52,729 nucleotides of DNA from Deltaproteobacteria bacterium (GTDB lineage: Bacteria; Desulfobacterota; Desulfobaccia; Desulfobaccales; 0-14-0-80-60-11), in assembly GCA_026388765.1 (NCBI GenBank), contig JAPLJC010000087.1:1-52729 (forward strand), in the 5' to 3' direction. This document shows, one piece after another, positions 8,999 through 18,100 of this stretch. The notes below the pieces were generated by a model. That model did not search any database, was not told the DNA's origin, and saw only the letters and a list, made by a program, of their open reading frames with translations. The position numbers were made by a program, and so were the translations under genes. The stretch's first letter is position 1. Each line of letters opens with the position of its first letter.

Positions 8999-9025
8999 CT
9001 TAATTTCCTGCTTCGGGGGCTTCTC

Positions 9026-9799
9026 ATGAAAATCGCGGCGTTGGCCTCGGGCTCAGCAGGAAATTGTTTTTACATTGAGGATGATAGATCAGAAACCGCG
9101 GTCTTGATTGATGCCGGGATCAGCACCAGGCAGATTTCCCTCCGGTTGGCGCTGCTGGGCCTGACTGCTGAAAAAATTAAAGGAATCTTCATAACCCACG
9201 AGCATGCCGACCATATCAAAGGAGCCGATGTCTTTGCCAGGAAATATCAGGTGCCGATCTTTGCCACTAAGAAGACCATTGATAGTTGTTTATTATGTTC
9301 TGATAAATCTTTAATCGAACCCATTAAAAATACCGATGTTATTAAGGTCGGCGGCAATCAGGTTCAGGCCTTCTCAAAAATCCATAAGGCGGCTGATCCT
9401 ATTTCCTACACGATTTTTTCTAACAAGAAGGTCTCGGTAATTACCGACGCGGGTCATGCCTGCCACAATATCATCGAACAGATCAAGGCCGCTGATTTCT
9501 TATGTCTCGAGACTAACCATGATCCGGAAATGCTAAAAAACGGACCTTATCCTGCTTTCCTGAAAAAATGGATTGCCGGTGACAATGGGCACTTATCCAA
9601 CGTGGCTGCCGGGCACTGCGTTCTGGAACATGCCTCTCAGAAATTGACTAATATAGTGCTGTCGCACTTAAGCAGCACCAATAACACTCCGGATTTGGCG
9701 TTAGCCACCTTCAGGTCTATTATTGCTAGAAGAAGTAGCTTCTCCCCGAAGGTTCACGTTTCGACGCAACATAATCCTACCAAGTTGTTTGTGATCTAA
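9026..9799 (+). CDS. Metallo-beta-lactamase-fold hydrolase (YycJ/WalJ-like)
   Basis: 257-residue MBL-fold hydrolase. The N terminus KIAALASGSAGNCFYIE and the metal motif THEHADHIKG (about residue 58) are diagnostic of the YycJ-like branch, together with SYTIFSNKKVSVITDAGHA and CLETNHDPEML. YycJ-type proteins are predicted 5'-3' exonucleases/phosphodiesterases; substrate unknown here. The ATG overlaps no neighbour and the gene ends 33 bp before hypA. Its G+C is lower than the hydrogenase genes, so I do not assume a shared role. Confidence 0.85.
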   Translation: MKIAALASGSAGNCFYIEDDRSETAVLIDAGISTRQISLRLALLGLTAEKIKGIFITHEHADHIKGADVFARKYQVPIFATKKTIDSCLLCSDKSLIEPIKNTDVIKVGGNQVQAFSKIHKAADPISYTIFSNKKVSVITDAGHACHNIIEQIKAADFLCLETNHDPEMLKNGPYPAFLKKWIAGDNGHLSNVAAGHCVLEHASQKLTNIVLSHLSSTNNTPDLALATFRSIIARRSSFSPKVHVSTQHNPTKLFVI

Positions 9800-9832
9800 A
9801 AGTTTTATCAACCTTAGGAGGTACCTGCAGCT

Positions 9833-10210
9833 TTGCACGAATATGCCCTGATGGAAAACGTCATCGCCACCATCATGGTGGAACTCAAGTCCTCCGGGGA
9901 GGAGGTCCAGGCGGGCCGGCCCCTGACGGTGACCCTGAAGGTGGGGGCTTTGGAGATGCACTCCGAGGCCGCCAGCCGCCAGGCCTTTGAGGTCCTGACC
10001 AAGGGCACCGCCCTGGAGGGCGCCCTGCTTAACCTGATCATCCTGCCGGTGAGCGTGGACTGCTCCAAGTGCGGCTTTCAGGGGCCCCTGCCCATGGGCG
10101 CGGTGGACCCGCACGACGCCCTGCCCCTGGCGGAGTGTCCGCAATGCGGCGCCTTAACTCCGGTCCAGGGCGGCCGGGGGGTGGAGTCCATTGAGGTGAA
10201 GTGGGATTAG
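9833..10210 (+). CDS. hypA: Hydrogenase nickel incorporation protein HypA
   Basis: Nickel metallochaperone that, with HypB, loads Ni into the large subunit of [NiFe] hydrogenases. The start is TTG 9833, supported by AGGAGGT at 9816-9822 and by the obligatory N terminus MHEYALMENV, in which His2 is a nickel ligand. Two CxxC pairs (CSKC and CPQC) form the zinc site in the second half. 125 residues, close to the usual 113-120. It faces the hydrogenase genes convergently; the other hyp genes are not in the window. Confidence 0.95.
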   Translation: MHEYALMENVIATIMVELKSSGEEVQAGRPLTVTLKVGALEMHSEAASRQAFEVLTKGTALEGALLNLIILPVSVDCSKCGFQGPLPMGAVDPHDALPLAECPQCGALTPVQGGRGVESIEVKWD

Positions 10211-10211
10211 G

Positions 10212-10257
10212 GCAGTGAGCAGTAAGCAGTTAAAGAACCGCCGAGGGCGGCGGTTCT
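10212..10257. repeat. Heptanucleotide array plus 9-bp hairpin between convergent genes
   Basis: Units gcagtga, gcagtaa, gcagtta are followed by AGAACCGCC-gagggc-GGCGGTTCT at 10234-10257 and then CTACATTTT. A sister hairpin with a changed core is at 10861-10884. The hairpin could act as a bidirectional terminator for hypA and the facing protease gene, but it has only a weak T tract. Confidence 0.65.
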
Positions 10258-10298
10258 ACATTTTAGGGCACGGAGGCCCACCCCACCCGAAATCACTA

Positions 10299-10787
10299 CT
10301 ACCGCCCCTCTTTGATCACCGCCATAATCCACTCGCAGGCGGCTGTCACCGCCCGCTGCATGGTCGGGGTCAGGCCCGGTGCTACCTCCTCGGGGATGAA
10401 CTCCGTCTGCCCCACGATGATTTTCACCTGCATGCCGCCGTGGTCCTTGATCTCCTGGAGCATGTTCACCGTGGGGAACTGGTGCAGGGAGAAATCGGAG
10501 ACTTTCGTCTCCGGGATGCCCTCCACCGGTATCTCAAAGACTTCCCCGGGCTGGCGGTCCGGATAACCCACGGCGTCGATGATGATGAGCTGCCGCGGCT
10601 TCTTCTCGCTTAAGATGAGGTCAAAGAGGATGTCCCGGATGCTGGTGCCCACATCCAGGGCCAGGACGTCATCAGGCAGGTGATAGTTCTGATTGAGGCA
10701 CTCAATCACCGCCGGGCCGAAGCCGTCGTCGCCCCAGAGGATGCTGCCGCAGCCGAAGATGAGGATGGATTTTTCGAACATGTCCAT
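10299..10787 (-). CDS. [NiFe] hydrogenase maturation endopeptidase (HycI/HyaD family)
   Basis: 162-residue nickel-dependent protease that clips the C-terminal peptide from the hydrogenase large subunit after metal-centre assembly. It has the family start ILIFGCGSILWGDDGFGPAV, with the nickel-sensing acidic residue in GDDG, and LIIIDAVGYPDRQPGEV in the middle. Its substrate is very likely the MvhA-like subunit encoded just upstream on the same strand, whose reconstructed C terminus carries a 25-residue extension beyond the final ligand motif. It is separated from the TPR gene by about 100 bp of repeats. Confidence 0.9.
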   Translation of the reverse strand: MDMFEKSILIFGCGSILWGDDGFGPAVIECLNQNYHLPDDVLALDVGTSIRDILFDLILSEKKPRQLIIIDAVGYPDRQPGEVFEIPVEGIPETKVSDFSLHQFPTVNMLQEIKDHGGMQVKIIVGQTEFIPEEVAPGLTPTMQRAVTAACEWIMAVIKEGR

Positions 10788-10791
10788 GAGT

Positions 10792-10884
10792 TAGCTTTCA
10801 GCTGTCAGCTTTTAGCTTTCAGCAAAGAAAATGTGAGGTGCGCCAGGCGCACCGGTGAAAAGAACAGCCGAGGGCGGCTGTTCT
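10792..10884. repeat. Heptanucleotide array and two hairpins
   Basis: AGCTTTC/AGCTGTC units at 10792-10826 are followed by GGTGCGCC-a-GGCGCACC (10837-10853) and AGAACAGCC-gagggc-GGCTGTTCT (10861-10884). The last differs from the hairpin at 10234 only by a compensated base change in the stem, which shows that the fold is conserved. Confidence 0.65.
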
Positions 10885-10889
10885 ACATT

Positions 10890-11342
10890 TTACTTGCCCG
10901 GGCGGCGGTCGGCGGCGGCCATCTGCACCATGAGGATGTTGGACTTGATCAAATCCTCCAGGTTGTCTTCGCCGAATCTGTCCGTGCTCTGGCGAAAGGC
11001 GGCGCAGACCCCGTCGACGTTGCAGACCCGGTTCAGGGTGATCTTGTAGCCTTTAGCCTGGGGCAGGGCCCGGTTCAACTGGGCCAGGGCCTGGGCAAAT
11101 TTCCCCTGCTTGCAGTTAAGGGCCGCCAGATTATTCAAGGCAATGGGATGGTTGGGCTGCTTTGTTAAGATCTCTTCATAGATTTTCTGGGCCTGGTCGA
11201 ATTTCCCCTGCTCTAAAAGATCGTAGCCGGCGTTGATCTTGGCGGCCAGGTCGGCGTTGGCCGGTTGGGCCAGGACGGGGCCGGGGAGAGCCAGGAGCAG
11301 CCCCAGAGCTAAAAATAGTACCGTTATGGATAGCTTTTGCAT
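10890..11342 (-). CDS. Periplasmic TPR-repeat protein
   Basis: 150-residue protein with an N-terminal signal peptide (LSITVLFLALGLLLALPG, cleavage probably after VLAQ) and at least two tetratricopeptide repeats (about residues 33-100; LLEQGKFDQAQKIYEEIL, LAALNCKQGKFAQALAQLNR). The C-terminal 50 residues contain two Cys (CNVDGVC) and are not TPR. No specific function is known to me. It lies between the terminator-like hairpin after mvhA and the protease gene and may form a separate transcript with the latter. Confidence 0.75.
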   Translation of the reverse strand: MQKLSITVLFLALGLLLALPGPVLAQPANADLAAKINAGYDLLEQGKFDQAQKIYEEILTKQPNHPIALNNLAALNCKQGKFAQALAQLNRALPQAKGYKITLNRVCNVDGVCAAFRQSTDRFGEDNLEDLIKSNILMVQMAAADRRPGK

Positions 11343-11786
11343 CGATTTCCTCCCCCATCGGGGATTTCCTGCGCCGGAGGGCGGCTGGGGCGGCGCAATT
11401 TCTGCGCCTGAGAAGCGTTGCTGAGCCGCTTATGGTTCTCGATTATCTCACATTCGGGCCGTTACCGGGCCTTTTTTGTGCCGCTTGGGGGCGGTGCTGG
11501 TGCGCTGGTTTTTTCAATAAAATATATTATTATGCCTATTATATTAAATAGTTGCGCTTTGATACCCTCTCCTATGCCGGCGCAGGCTAAAGCCTGCGGC
11601 TACCAAAACCTTGATTTAGCCCAAGGCAGATGAAGGTCAGGGCTAAGTTTATCAGACCAAAATGAATTTTCCAGAAAGTTGACGCTAATTTGTCCATGAA
11701 CATTCGGGGCGTGACGGGCAGACCGAGTCATGGCGGCCGCAAGCTTTAGCCCCTGCACAAGCAAGACGCCTGTGCCACCAAAAATC
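11343..11786. other. Intergenic stretch without a gene
   Basis: No coding region is supported. It contains the dispersed hairpin GCAGGCT-AAAGCCTGC at 11582-11597 followed by GGCTAC, half of a GACGCCTGTGCCACC repeat near 11765, and an AT-rich patch at 11517-11550. Promoter elements for the TPR gene would be expected near 11343-11420; none was clear. Confidence 0.5.
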
Positions 11787-11836
11787 ATTAAAAAGCCGGA
11801 GCCACAGGATACCCTAAATTATGCCTGTGGCTCCGG
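11787..11836 (-). terminator. Rho-independent terminator candidate after mvhA
   Basis: A 13-bp perfect stem (CCGGAGCCACAGG / CCTGTGGCTCCGG at 11796-11808 and 11824-11836) with a 15-base loop. On the minus strand it is followed by CTTTTTAATG. It lies about 40 bp beyond the true mvhA stop at 11877, which fits the end of the hdrA-mvh transcript. Confidence 0.65.
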
Positions 11837-11876
11837 ATGTCATCAAAGCTGATCGCCGAAAACTGACGGCTAGCAG

Positions 11877-13319
11877 CTAATTCCTCAGCGTGTCGATCAC
11901 GTTGCCTTGTGAATCGGTGATGGTGAGCTCCACGGCCAAACCGCCATCCAGGCGGTGAGTGGCGCAGCTCAGTCACGGGTCGTAGGCGCGTATGGCCATT
12001 TCCACCTTGTTCAGGGCTCCCTGGTCATATTTGCCATCCTTGATGCAGAGTTTGGCCGCCTGGTTCACCGACATGTTGATGGCGGCGGTGTTGTGGGTGG
12101 TGCCGACGATCAGGTTCAGCTTGGTGATGAGACCGTTGGCGTCGCATTCGTAGTCGTGGATCAGGGTGCCCCGGGGGGCTTCGACGCAACCCACGCCCCG
12201 AGCGGCCCTGGGGGTAATCGGCACCCGGATGTCCGTGCTGGTGATCTCCGGGTCATTCAGGAGCTCCACCGTCTGCTCGGCGCACTGCAAGAGCTCGATG
12301 AGGCGGGCGTAATGATACAGCAAGGTGTAATGGGCCGGCCGGCCGAAGGCCGCCCGGAACTCTTCCAGTTCCTTCTGGGCCAGGGGGGTGGCCATCTTGT
12401 CGGCCACGTTGATACGGGCCAGACAGTTGGTGCGGTAAACACCCACGGGGTTGTCCAGATCCAGGCTCAACTTGCCCCACTTCTTGGCATAGGGGAACTT
12501 CTGGTAGGACCAGGGCTCGACCCACTCGCCGATGTAATCCACGTACTGCTCGTAGGCGAAATCGTCGTAGGCGCCGTCGGGCTTCATCAACCGGAGCTTG
12601 CCGTCGTAGAAGTCGAGAGCCCCGTCCTCGGTAACCGTCCCCAGATACCCAACCTTGATAACGCCGATGGACTTAATGGCGTCAATATATTTGGGGAAGA
12701 CGTTGTCCTTGGCGAACTTTAAGGAGAACTTGGAGAACTCCAACAGCTCCTTGGCCAGGGGCAGCGTATACTGGCGATCGGCCTCGGTCATGGGCTTGCT
12801 CACCCCCCCCGGCACGGCAAAGGTGGGATGGATGGCCCGCCCGGCAAAGTGCTCCAGGATTTGAGCCCCCAGGTGCCGCATATGCACCACTTGCTTGGCG
12901 ATCTCCGGCGCCGCCTGGATGATGCCCACCACGTTGCGCACCGAATAGTCGGCGTCGGGGCCGATGACGAAGTCCGGGGCGGCCAGGAAATAAAAGTGCA
13001 GGATTTTATCACTGACGTAGGCGATGTTCTGCATCAGGCGGCGCAGTTTCACCGCCGCCGGCGGCGGCGTGACCCCGTAACAGGCATCCGCGGCCTTAGC
13101 GGAAGCCAGGTGATGGGCCCAGGGGCAGATACCGCAGATGTGGCAGACCGTCCGCGGCATTTCCTCCACGGGGCGGCCTTCGCAGAATTTTTCAAAGCCG
13201 CGCAAGGTCTGGACGTGGAACTTGGTATCGGCGACATTGCCGGCGTCATCCAAGGTGATGACCACCTTGGCGTGACCTTCGATCCGGGTTACCGGCTGAA
13301 TATTGATCACTTTGCCCAT
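11877..13319 (-). CDS. mvhA: MvhA/VhuA-type [NiFeSe] hydrogenase large subunit, selenoprotein
   Basis: Catalytic subunit of an F420-non-reducing-type cytoplasmic hydrogenase (group 3c), 480 residues when the in-frame UGA at 11973-11975 is read as selenocysteine. The N-terminal metal motif is [12 protein letters not shown] (Cys62 and Cys65). The C-terminal motif reads RAYDP-U-LSCATH (Sec449, Cys452), so Sec replaces the first Cys of the DPCxxC ligand pair, as in [NiFeSe] enzymes. After the conserved His455 a 25-residue tail ([11 protein letters not shown]... to TLRN) ends at TAG 11877; this is the peptide removed by the maturation protease. Stopping at the UGA would delete half of the active site. 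The ATG at 13319 is preceded by AGGAGGAG and lies 13 bp after the mvhG stop. It is the last gene of the hdrA-mvhD-mvhG-mvhA cluster. Confidence 0.93.
11940..11956 (-). promoter_or_regulatory. bSECIS-like hairpin of mvhA
   Basis: ACCGCC-TGGAT-GGCGGT. The loop, containing GG, begins about 22 bases after the UGA. Outer pairing (GCC with GGC) may extend the stem. Position and loop agree with bacterial SECIS elements recognised by SelB. It lies within the sequence coding for the peptide that is later cleaved off. Confidence 0.75.
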
Positions 13320-13332
13320 GCTTATCTCCTCC

Positions 13333-14277
13333 TCATCTTGCCGGCCGCGCCGGAAGCACCGTCAGAACGCCATGCCCGCCGATGTACCGGTTCATCATGG
13401 CCCGACGATCTACCAGGGATTTGGGATCCAGTCCTACCGAGGTCAGGGCGCCCATCATTTCCACCATGGGCCGGGCCCCTTTGCGGATGGGGCCGAAGCA
13501 GCCCCGGCACGGGGTCCGGGCCTGGATACACCGCGGCACCCCGGTCTTGCCGGCGCAACCCGCCAGAGTAACCGGGCCCATGCAGAGGAAACCCTGTTCG
13601 TTGATGCAGCGCATCTTCTCCAGGCCCTCTTCGGGGTTGAATTCCATGTTCTGCAGCCAGCGCTTGACGGGACCGCCGCCGGACTTCTGTTCCCGGATTA
13701 CCGGGCAGGTGTCGCAGACGCTGCGCTCCGGCAGACTCCAGGCGGTCTTGCCCTCCAAGAGGGCGGTGATGGCTTCGGCAATCCAGTCTGGGTGCGGCGG
13801 ACATCCGGGGATGGCGATGTCCACCTTGACGACTTCATCCACCGCCATGCACGTGGACGTCCAGGGAGGCACATTGGGATCTTTCGGGTCGGGGGCGGGC
13901 TCGGTGGTCACGCTTTGGCGAAAAACCTTCTCAAAAGTCTCTTCATTTTTAAACATGTTGGCCTGGGCCGGCACCCCACCGTAGCAGGCGCAACTGCCCA
14001 AGGAGATGAGAAATTTGACTTTCTTCCGGATCTCTTCTAATTCGTGTTTCATTTCTTCGTTACGAACGCCGCCCGAAACGATGCCCACCACGGCCTCAGG
14101 AATGTCCATGGCCGTGCCATCGCCCAACTGACCAAAGAACTTGTGGTCGATCAGGGCCGTCATGTGGACAAATTCTAGTTGGGGTAAGATACCCAGAAGT
14201 GCATCTCCAATATTGAGGATGGAGATCTCACAACCGGAGCAAGCGTTCAACCAATCCTCGACTACTTTTACCGCCAT
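13333..14277 (-). CDS. mvhG: MvhG-type F420-non-reducing hydrogenase small subunit
   Basis: 314-residue iron-sulfur electron-transfer subunit partnering MvhA. The proximal cluster motif is ACSGCEISILN near residue 12, then SLGSCACYGGVPAQ, GCPPHPDWI and the Cys-rich C-terminal region (VCDTCPVI, GCAGKTGVPRCIQARTPCRGC) that holds the medial and distal clusters. There is no Tat signal or membrane anchor, so it is cytoplasmic. It is 13 bp upstream of mvhA with AGGAGG-type spacing, clearly in the same operon. MvhG passes electrons to MvhD and on to HdrA. Confidence 0.95.
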   Translation of the reverse strand: MAVKVVEDWLNACSGCEISILNIGDALLGILPQLEFVHMTALIDHKFFGQLGDGTAMDIPEAVVGIVSGGVRNEEMKHELEEIRKKVKFLISLGSCACYGGVPAQANMFKNEETFEKVFRQSVTTEPAPDPKDPNVPPWTSTCMAVDEVVKVDIAIPGCPPHPDWIAEAITALLEGKTAWSLPERSVCDTCPVIREQKSGGGPVKRWLQNMEFNPEEGLEKMRCINEQGFLCMGPVTLAGCAGKTGVPRCIQARTPCRGCFGPIRKGARPMVEMMGALTSVGLDPKSLVDRRAMMNRYIGGHGVLTVLPARPAR

Positions 14278-14359
14278 CTCTATCCCTCCTTTAAGTTAGC
14301 GTCCGGCAGTCAGCAGTAAGCGATTAACTTGCTGCCGCCGGAACGCCGGCCCTGGCCCA

Positions 14360-14557
14360 TCAATCTCCTGATTTCTCCACCGTCGCCACCCTCCGAGAAT
14401 AAACCAGGAATTGGCCTTCATTCACAAATTTTTGCACCTCGAATCCGTCTTTGGCATAGCCCTCCATTACCTGTTGGGCCTGGTCGTCACTCTCGTAGAC
14501 GACGCCGTCCCACATGAATTTTTTGTTGTCGAACTTTCTGGCCAATGGTATGGTCAT
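14360..14557 (-). CDS. Conserved small protein between mvhD and mvhG, unknown function
   Basis: 65 residues from ATG 14557 (MTIPLARKFDNKKFMWDG), preceded by GGAGGG about 16 bases upstream. The sequence is soluble, with a beta-rich look (VYESDDQAQQVMEGYAKDGF, then FLVYSRRV) and no Cys, so it is not an electron carrier. It lies within the hydrogenase operon between mvhD and mvhG. My recollection is that similar short genes occur at this place in related Desulfobacterota operons, which would support a role in the complex, but I cannot verify that here. Confidence 0.65.
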   Translation of the reverse strand: MTIPLARKFDNKKFMWDGVVYESDDQAQQVMEGYAKDGFEVQKFVNEGQFLVYSRRVATVEKSGD

Positions 14558-14586
14558 TGTCTTTTGCCTTCCCTCCAAATACGTGC

Positions 14587-14610
14587 AGGGGCGGTTCAAG
14601 AACCGCCCCT
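14587..14610. repeat. Perfect 10-bp hairpin, GGGGCG family
   Basis: AGGGGCGGTT-caag-AACCGCCCCT followed by ACG. It is placed inside the operon between the mvhD stop (14614) and the next gene. Member of the dispersed hairpin family described in the findings. Confidence 0.75.
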
Positions 14611-14613
14611 ACG

Positions 14614-15033
14614 TTATCCCCTGGTGCTGTATGTGCTCGGGCCCAGGGCCCGTAATTGCTCGGTCATTTCGGTCATGACGTCGGCGAACTTCTGGGCCTC
14701 GGCCGAGGCGATCCACTCAAGGCGGAAGCGTTCCGGTTCCAGGCCGAAGTCCTCCAGCATCATGTCAATACCTTCCGCTCTATTCTGGGCTTTTTTATTA
14801 CCTTCCAGGTAATGACATTCGCCCAGGTGTCAGCCACAGACCAGAACGCCGTCGGCCCCCTTGGTGAGGGCGTCGATCACCAGGTTGGGGTGCACCATGC
14901 CGGAGCACATCACCCGGATGACCCGGCCGTTGGCGGGGTACTGGATGCGGGAGACTCCCGCCAGGTCCGCTCCTGCATAGGAGCACCAGTTGCAGCAGAA
15001 GGCGATGATCAGCGGTTCGTATTGATCTTCCAT
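14614..15033 (-). CDS. mvhD: MvhD, hydrogenase [2Fe-2S] subunit, selenoprotein
   Basis: Small iron-sulfur protein that links the MvhAG hydrogenase to HdrA. The reconstructed protein has 139 residues when the in-frame UGA at 14830-14832 is read as selenocysteine 68. The N terminus [20 protein letters not shown] and the VMCSGMVHP motif are typical. The sequence at the UGA is [18 protein letters not shown], where the family has Cys or Sec. It then continues with 71 normal MvhD residues to TAA 14614. ATG 15033 is preferred over a start 12 codons upstream because GAGAGGG precedes it. Ending at the UGA would lose half of the protein. Confidence 0.93.
14797..14813 (-). promoter_or_regulatory. bSECIS-like hairpin of mvhD
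   Basis: ATTACC-TGGAA-GGTAAT. The loop begins 22 bases after the UGA, the same distance as in mvhA, and the loop sequence (TGGA) is nearly identical although the stems are unrelated. This strongly supports recoding. Confidence 0.78.
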
Positions 15034-15053
15034 GTTAGCCCTCTCGATTCCCT

Positions 15054-15123
15054 GTAGGGGCGCACCCATGTGTGCGCTCTAATGATAAGCGACCCCAGGG
15101 CGGACACATGGGTCCGCCCCTAC
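15054..15123. repeat. Composite hairpin repeat between hdrA and mvhD
   Basis: Outer arms GTAGGGGCG (15054) and CGCCCCTAC (15115-15123) enclose two smaller hairpins: GCGCAC/GTGCGC and GGGCGGAC/GTCCGCCC. It lies between the hdrA stop and the mvhD start and could attenuate or process the operon transcript. Confidence 0.7.
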
Positions 15124-15125
15124 CT

Positions 15126-18100
15126 TCAAATCAACCCCAAGGCCGCCTCCACCTGGGCGCCCAACTGCTCCGGAGTGAAGCCGGCCACGTAGATGCCCTG
15201 CTTGGGACAGGTGGCCATGCAGGAGCCGCAGCCCTTGCACTGCACCGGGTTGACCTCCACCGTCTTCCTGATGTTGCCGTCTTTCATATATTCGATGAGG
15301 GTCAGGGCCTTGAAGGGGCAGGTGTCCACGCAGAAGGCGCAGCCGTCGCAGTTTTCGTCGATGGGGTTGGAAATGATGGATTCCAGCTCCAGGGAGTCCC
15401 GGGACAGGATGGTATTGGCCCGGGAGGCGCAGGCCAGGGCCTCGGACACCGATTCCTGGATGGGTTTGGGGTAATGGCACAATCCCGCCAGAAAGATACC
15501 TTCGGTGGAGGCGTCCACCGGTTTGATCTTGGCGTGGGCCTCGGTGAAGAAACCCTCAGCGTTGAGCGGGATCTTGTAGAGTTCGGCCAGTGGGGCGTTG
15601 TGGTGGGGAATGATGGCGGTGGCCAGGCTGAGGAGGTCCACCATGAAGCTCACGGGCCGCTGCAGAATCTGGTCGGTGACCGTGATCTTGAGGCGGCCGT
15701 CGGCCTCCTCCACCTTGGGGGGATTGCTAACGACGTAGCGGATGAAGACCACCCCCAGTTCCCGGGCTCGGGTGTACAAGGCCTCCCGTTCGCCATAGGT
15801 GCGCATATCCCGGTAGAGGATGAAGACATCCAGTTCCGGGTTCATCACCTTGAGTTTAATGGCGTCCTCCACCGAGTGGGCGCAGCAGACCTTGTTGCAG
15901 TAAGGCCGCTCCGGAATGCGGGAGCCGACGCACTGGATGAAGGCCACCGCCTGGGCCTTTTTGAGGCGCTCGCTCTCCTGGGCGATTTCCGCATCCAGAT
16001 CAAGGTTGAGAAGGACGTTGGGGTTCTGCTTATAGAGGTACATGCCTTCGGGCCGCAAAGGTTCGGCGCCGATGGCCAGGATGACGATGCCGTGGCGGAT
16101 CTCCTCGCCGCTGGATAGGGTGCTGGTGAAGTTGCCCACCGATCCGGTGACGCCGGTGACCATTTCCTCGAAGTGCACTTTGATCCGGTCGTTGCAGAGC
16201 ACCCGGTTGATCATGGCCTCCACCCGGGGCTTGACCAGGCCGCCGCGCCAGGTGGTGTGCAGCTTCAGGGCGTTGCCTCCCAGTTGGTCTTTGCGTTCCA
16301 CCAGGTGCACCTGGTAGCCCTGGTCGGCCAGGGTCAGGGCCGAGGTCATGCCGGCGACGCCGCCGCCCAGCACCAGGGCGGTGTGGTCGACCCCCACGGT
16401 GATATAGTCCAGGGGCCAGAGCAGCCGGGCCTTGGCCACCGCCATGTTCACCAGGTCCTGACACTTCCGGGTGGCCAGCTCCGGCTCGCCCTGGTGGACC
16501 CAGGTGCACTGGTTGCGGATGTTGGCCATCTCGAACAGATACTTGTTGAGACCGGCGGTGCGCAGCATTTCCTGGAAGATGGGCTGGTGGGTGGAGGGGC
16601 TGCAAGCCGCCACCACCACCCGGTTCAGTTGGTATTCCCGGATCTTCTCCACCATCTGGGCCTGGGCGTCCTGGGAGCAGGTGAAGAGGTTGGCCTGGGC
16701 GTACTCCACGTTGGGAAGGCCCTGGGCCGCGGCGACGATGGCCGGGACATCGGCCACCCCGCCGATGTTGAGGCCGCAGTTGCAGACGAAGACGCCCACC
16801 CGGGCCGGTTCCCCAGCCACGTCCAGCTCCGGGGGGAATTCCTTCTTTTTCATCAGGGTGCCCCGGGCCGCAGCCAGGGGCTTGGAGGCCGCGGCCGCGG
16901 CGGCGCTACCCTGCATCACGGTCTGGGGGATGTCCTTGGGGCCGGTGAAGGCGCCGCAGGCGTAAATCCCGTCCCGGAAGGTGGTCGTCGGGGCAAAACA
17001 ACTGGCCTCCACAAAGTCGTTGGGGCCCAGGTCCACTTGCAGCCGTTTGGCCAGTTCGATGGTGGCCGGAGGCATCACCATGCCCACCGACAGGACCACG
17101 GCGTCAAAGATCTCGTCGGCCACCTCGCCGGCCTCGGTGACGTAGCGCACTTCCAGATCGCCGTCATCCCCCGCGGGCTTGATGGAATGGACCCGAGAGC
17201 GGATCAGCCGCGCCCCCTGGTCTTTGATCTTAGTGCAATATTTCTCGAAATCCTTCCGTGGCGTGCGCATGTCCATGTAAAACAGGGCCATGTCCAGATC
17301 GGGGCCGAGGTGCTCCCGGGAGACGATGGCCTGCTTCAGGGAGACCATGCAGCAGTAGTTGGAGCAGTAAGGCTTGGCCCCTGCGCCGAAATTCCGGGAG
17401 CCGACGCAGTGAATCCAGGCGATCTTTTTGGGTTCCTTGCTGTCGGAGCGCCGTTGCACGTGGCCGCCGAAAGGTCCGCCGGGGCTGAGGATGCGCTCGA
17501 ACTCCAGGCTGGTGTAAACGTTGGGATACTTGCCGTAGCCGTAGGCCGCCATGCCGCTGGGATCAAAGGGTTTGAAACCCGGGGCCAGGATGACCGAGCC
17601 GACCTCCAGGGTTACCACCTCCGGCTTCTGGCTATGGTCGATGGCCCCGGCCTGGCAGGCCGTCACGCATTGGCCGCATTCGGAGCAGATCTGGCAGTTG
17701 AGGCAGCGGGAGGCTTCGGACAGGGCCTGGGCTTCGGTATACCCCTGGGCAATCTCGGCAAAGCAGATGGAAGAAATCTCCGGCGGCAGGGTGGCCATAA
17801 TTTCCCGGGGCCGGCCTTCCTCATCCTTGGGAATCTCCCGCCAGCGCTGCCGGGCGGCGATGCCCCGGACCCGGTCCTCATACATGTCCACGCCCTTGAT
17901 ATAGCGGTCGATGGACTCCGCCGCCTCGTTGCCGCCGCCCACCGCCTCGATGGCGATCCAGGGGCCGGTGTGGGCGTCCCCGGCGGCAAAGACCCCGGGC
18001 CGGGAGGTCATGTAGGTCACCTCATCGGTTTCGATGGTGCCCAGGCGGCTGAAAGCGATCCCCGAGTCATTCAGGTCGGCGCTGCCCGCCTCCTGGCCGA

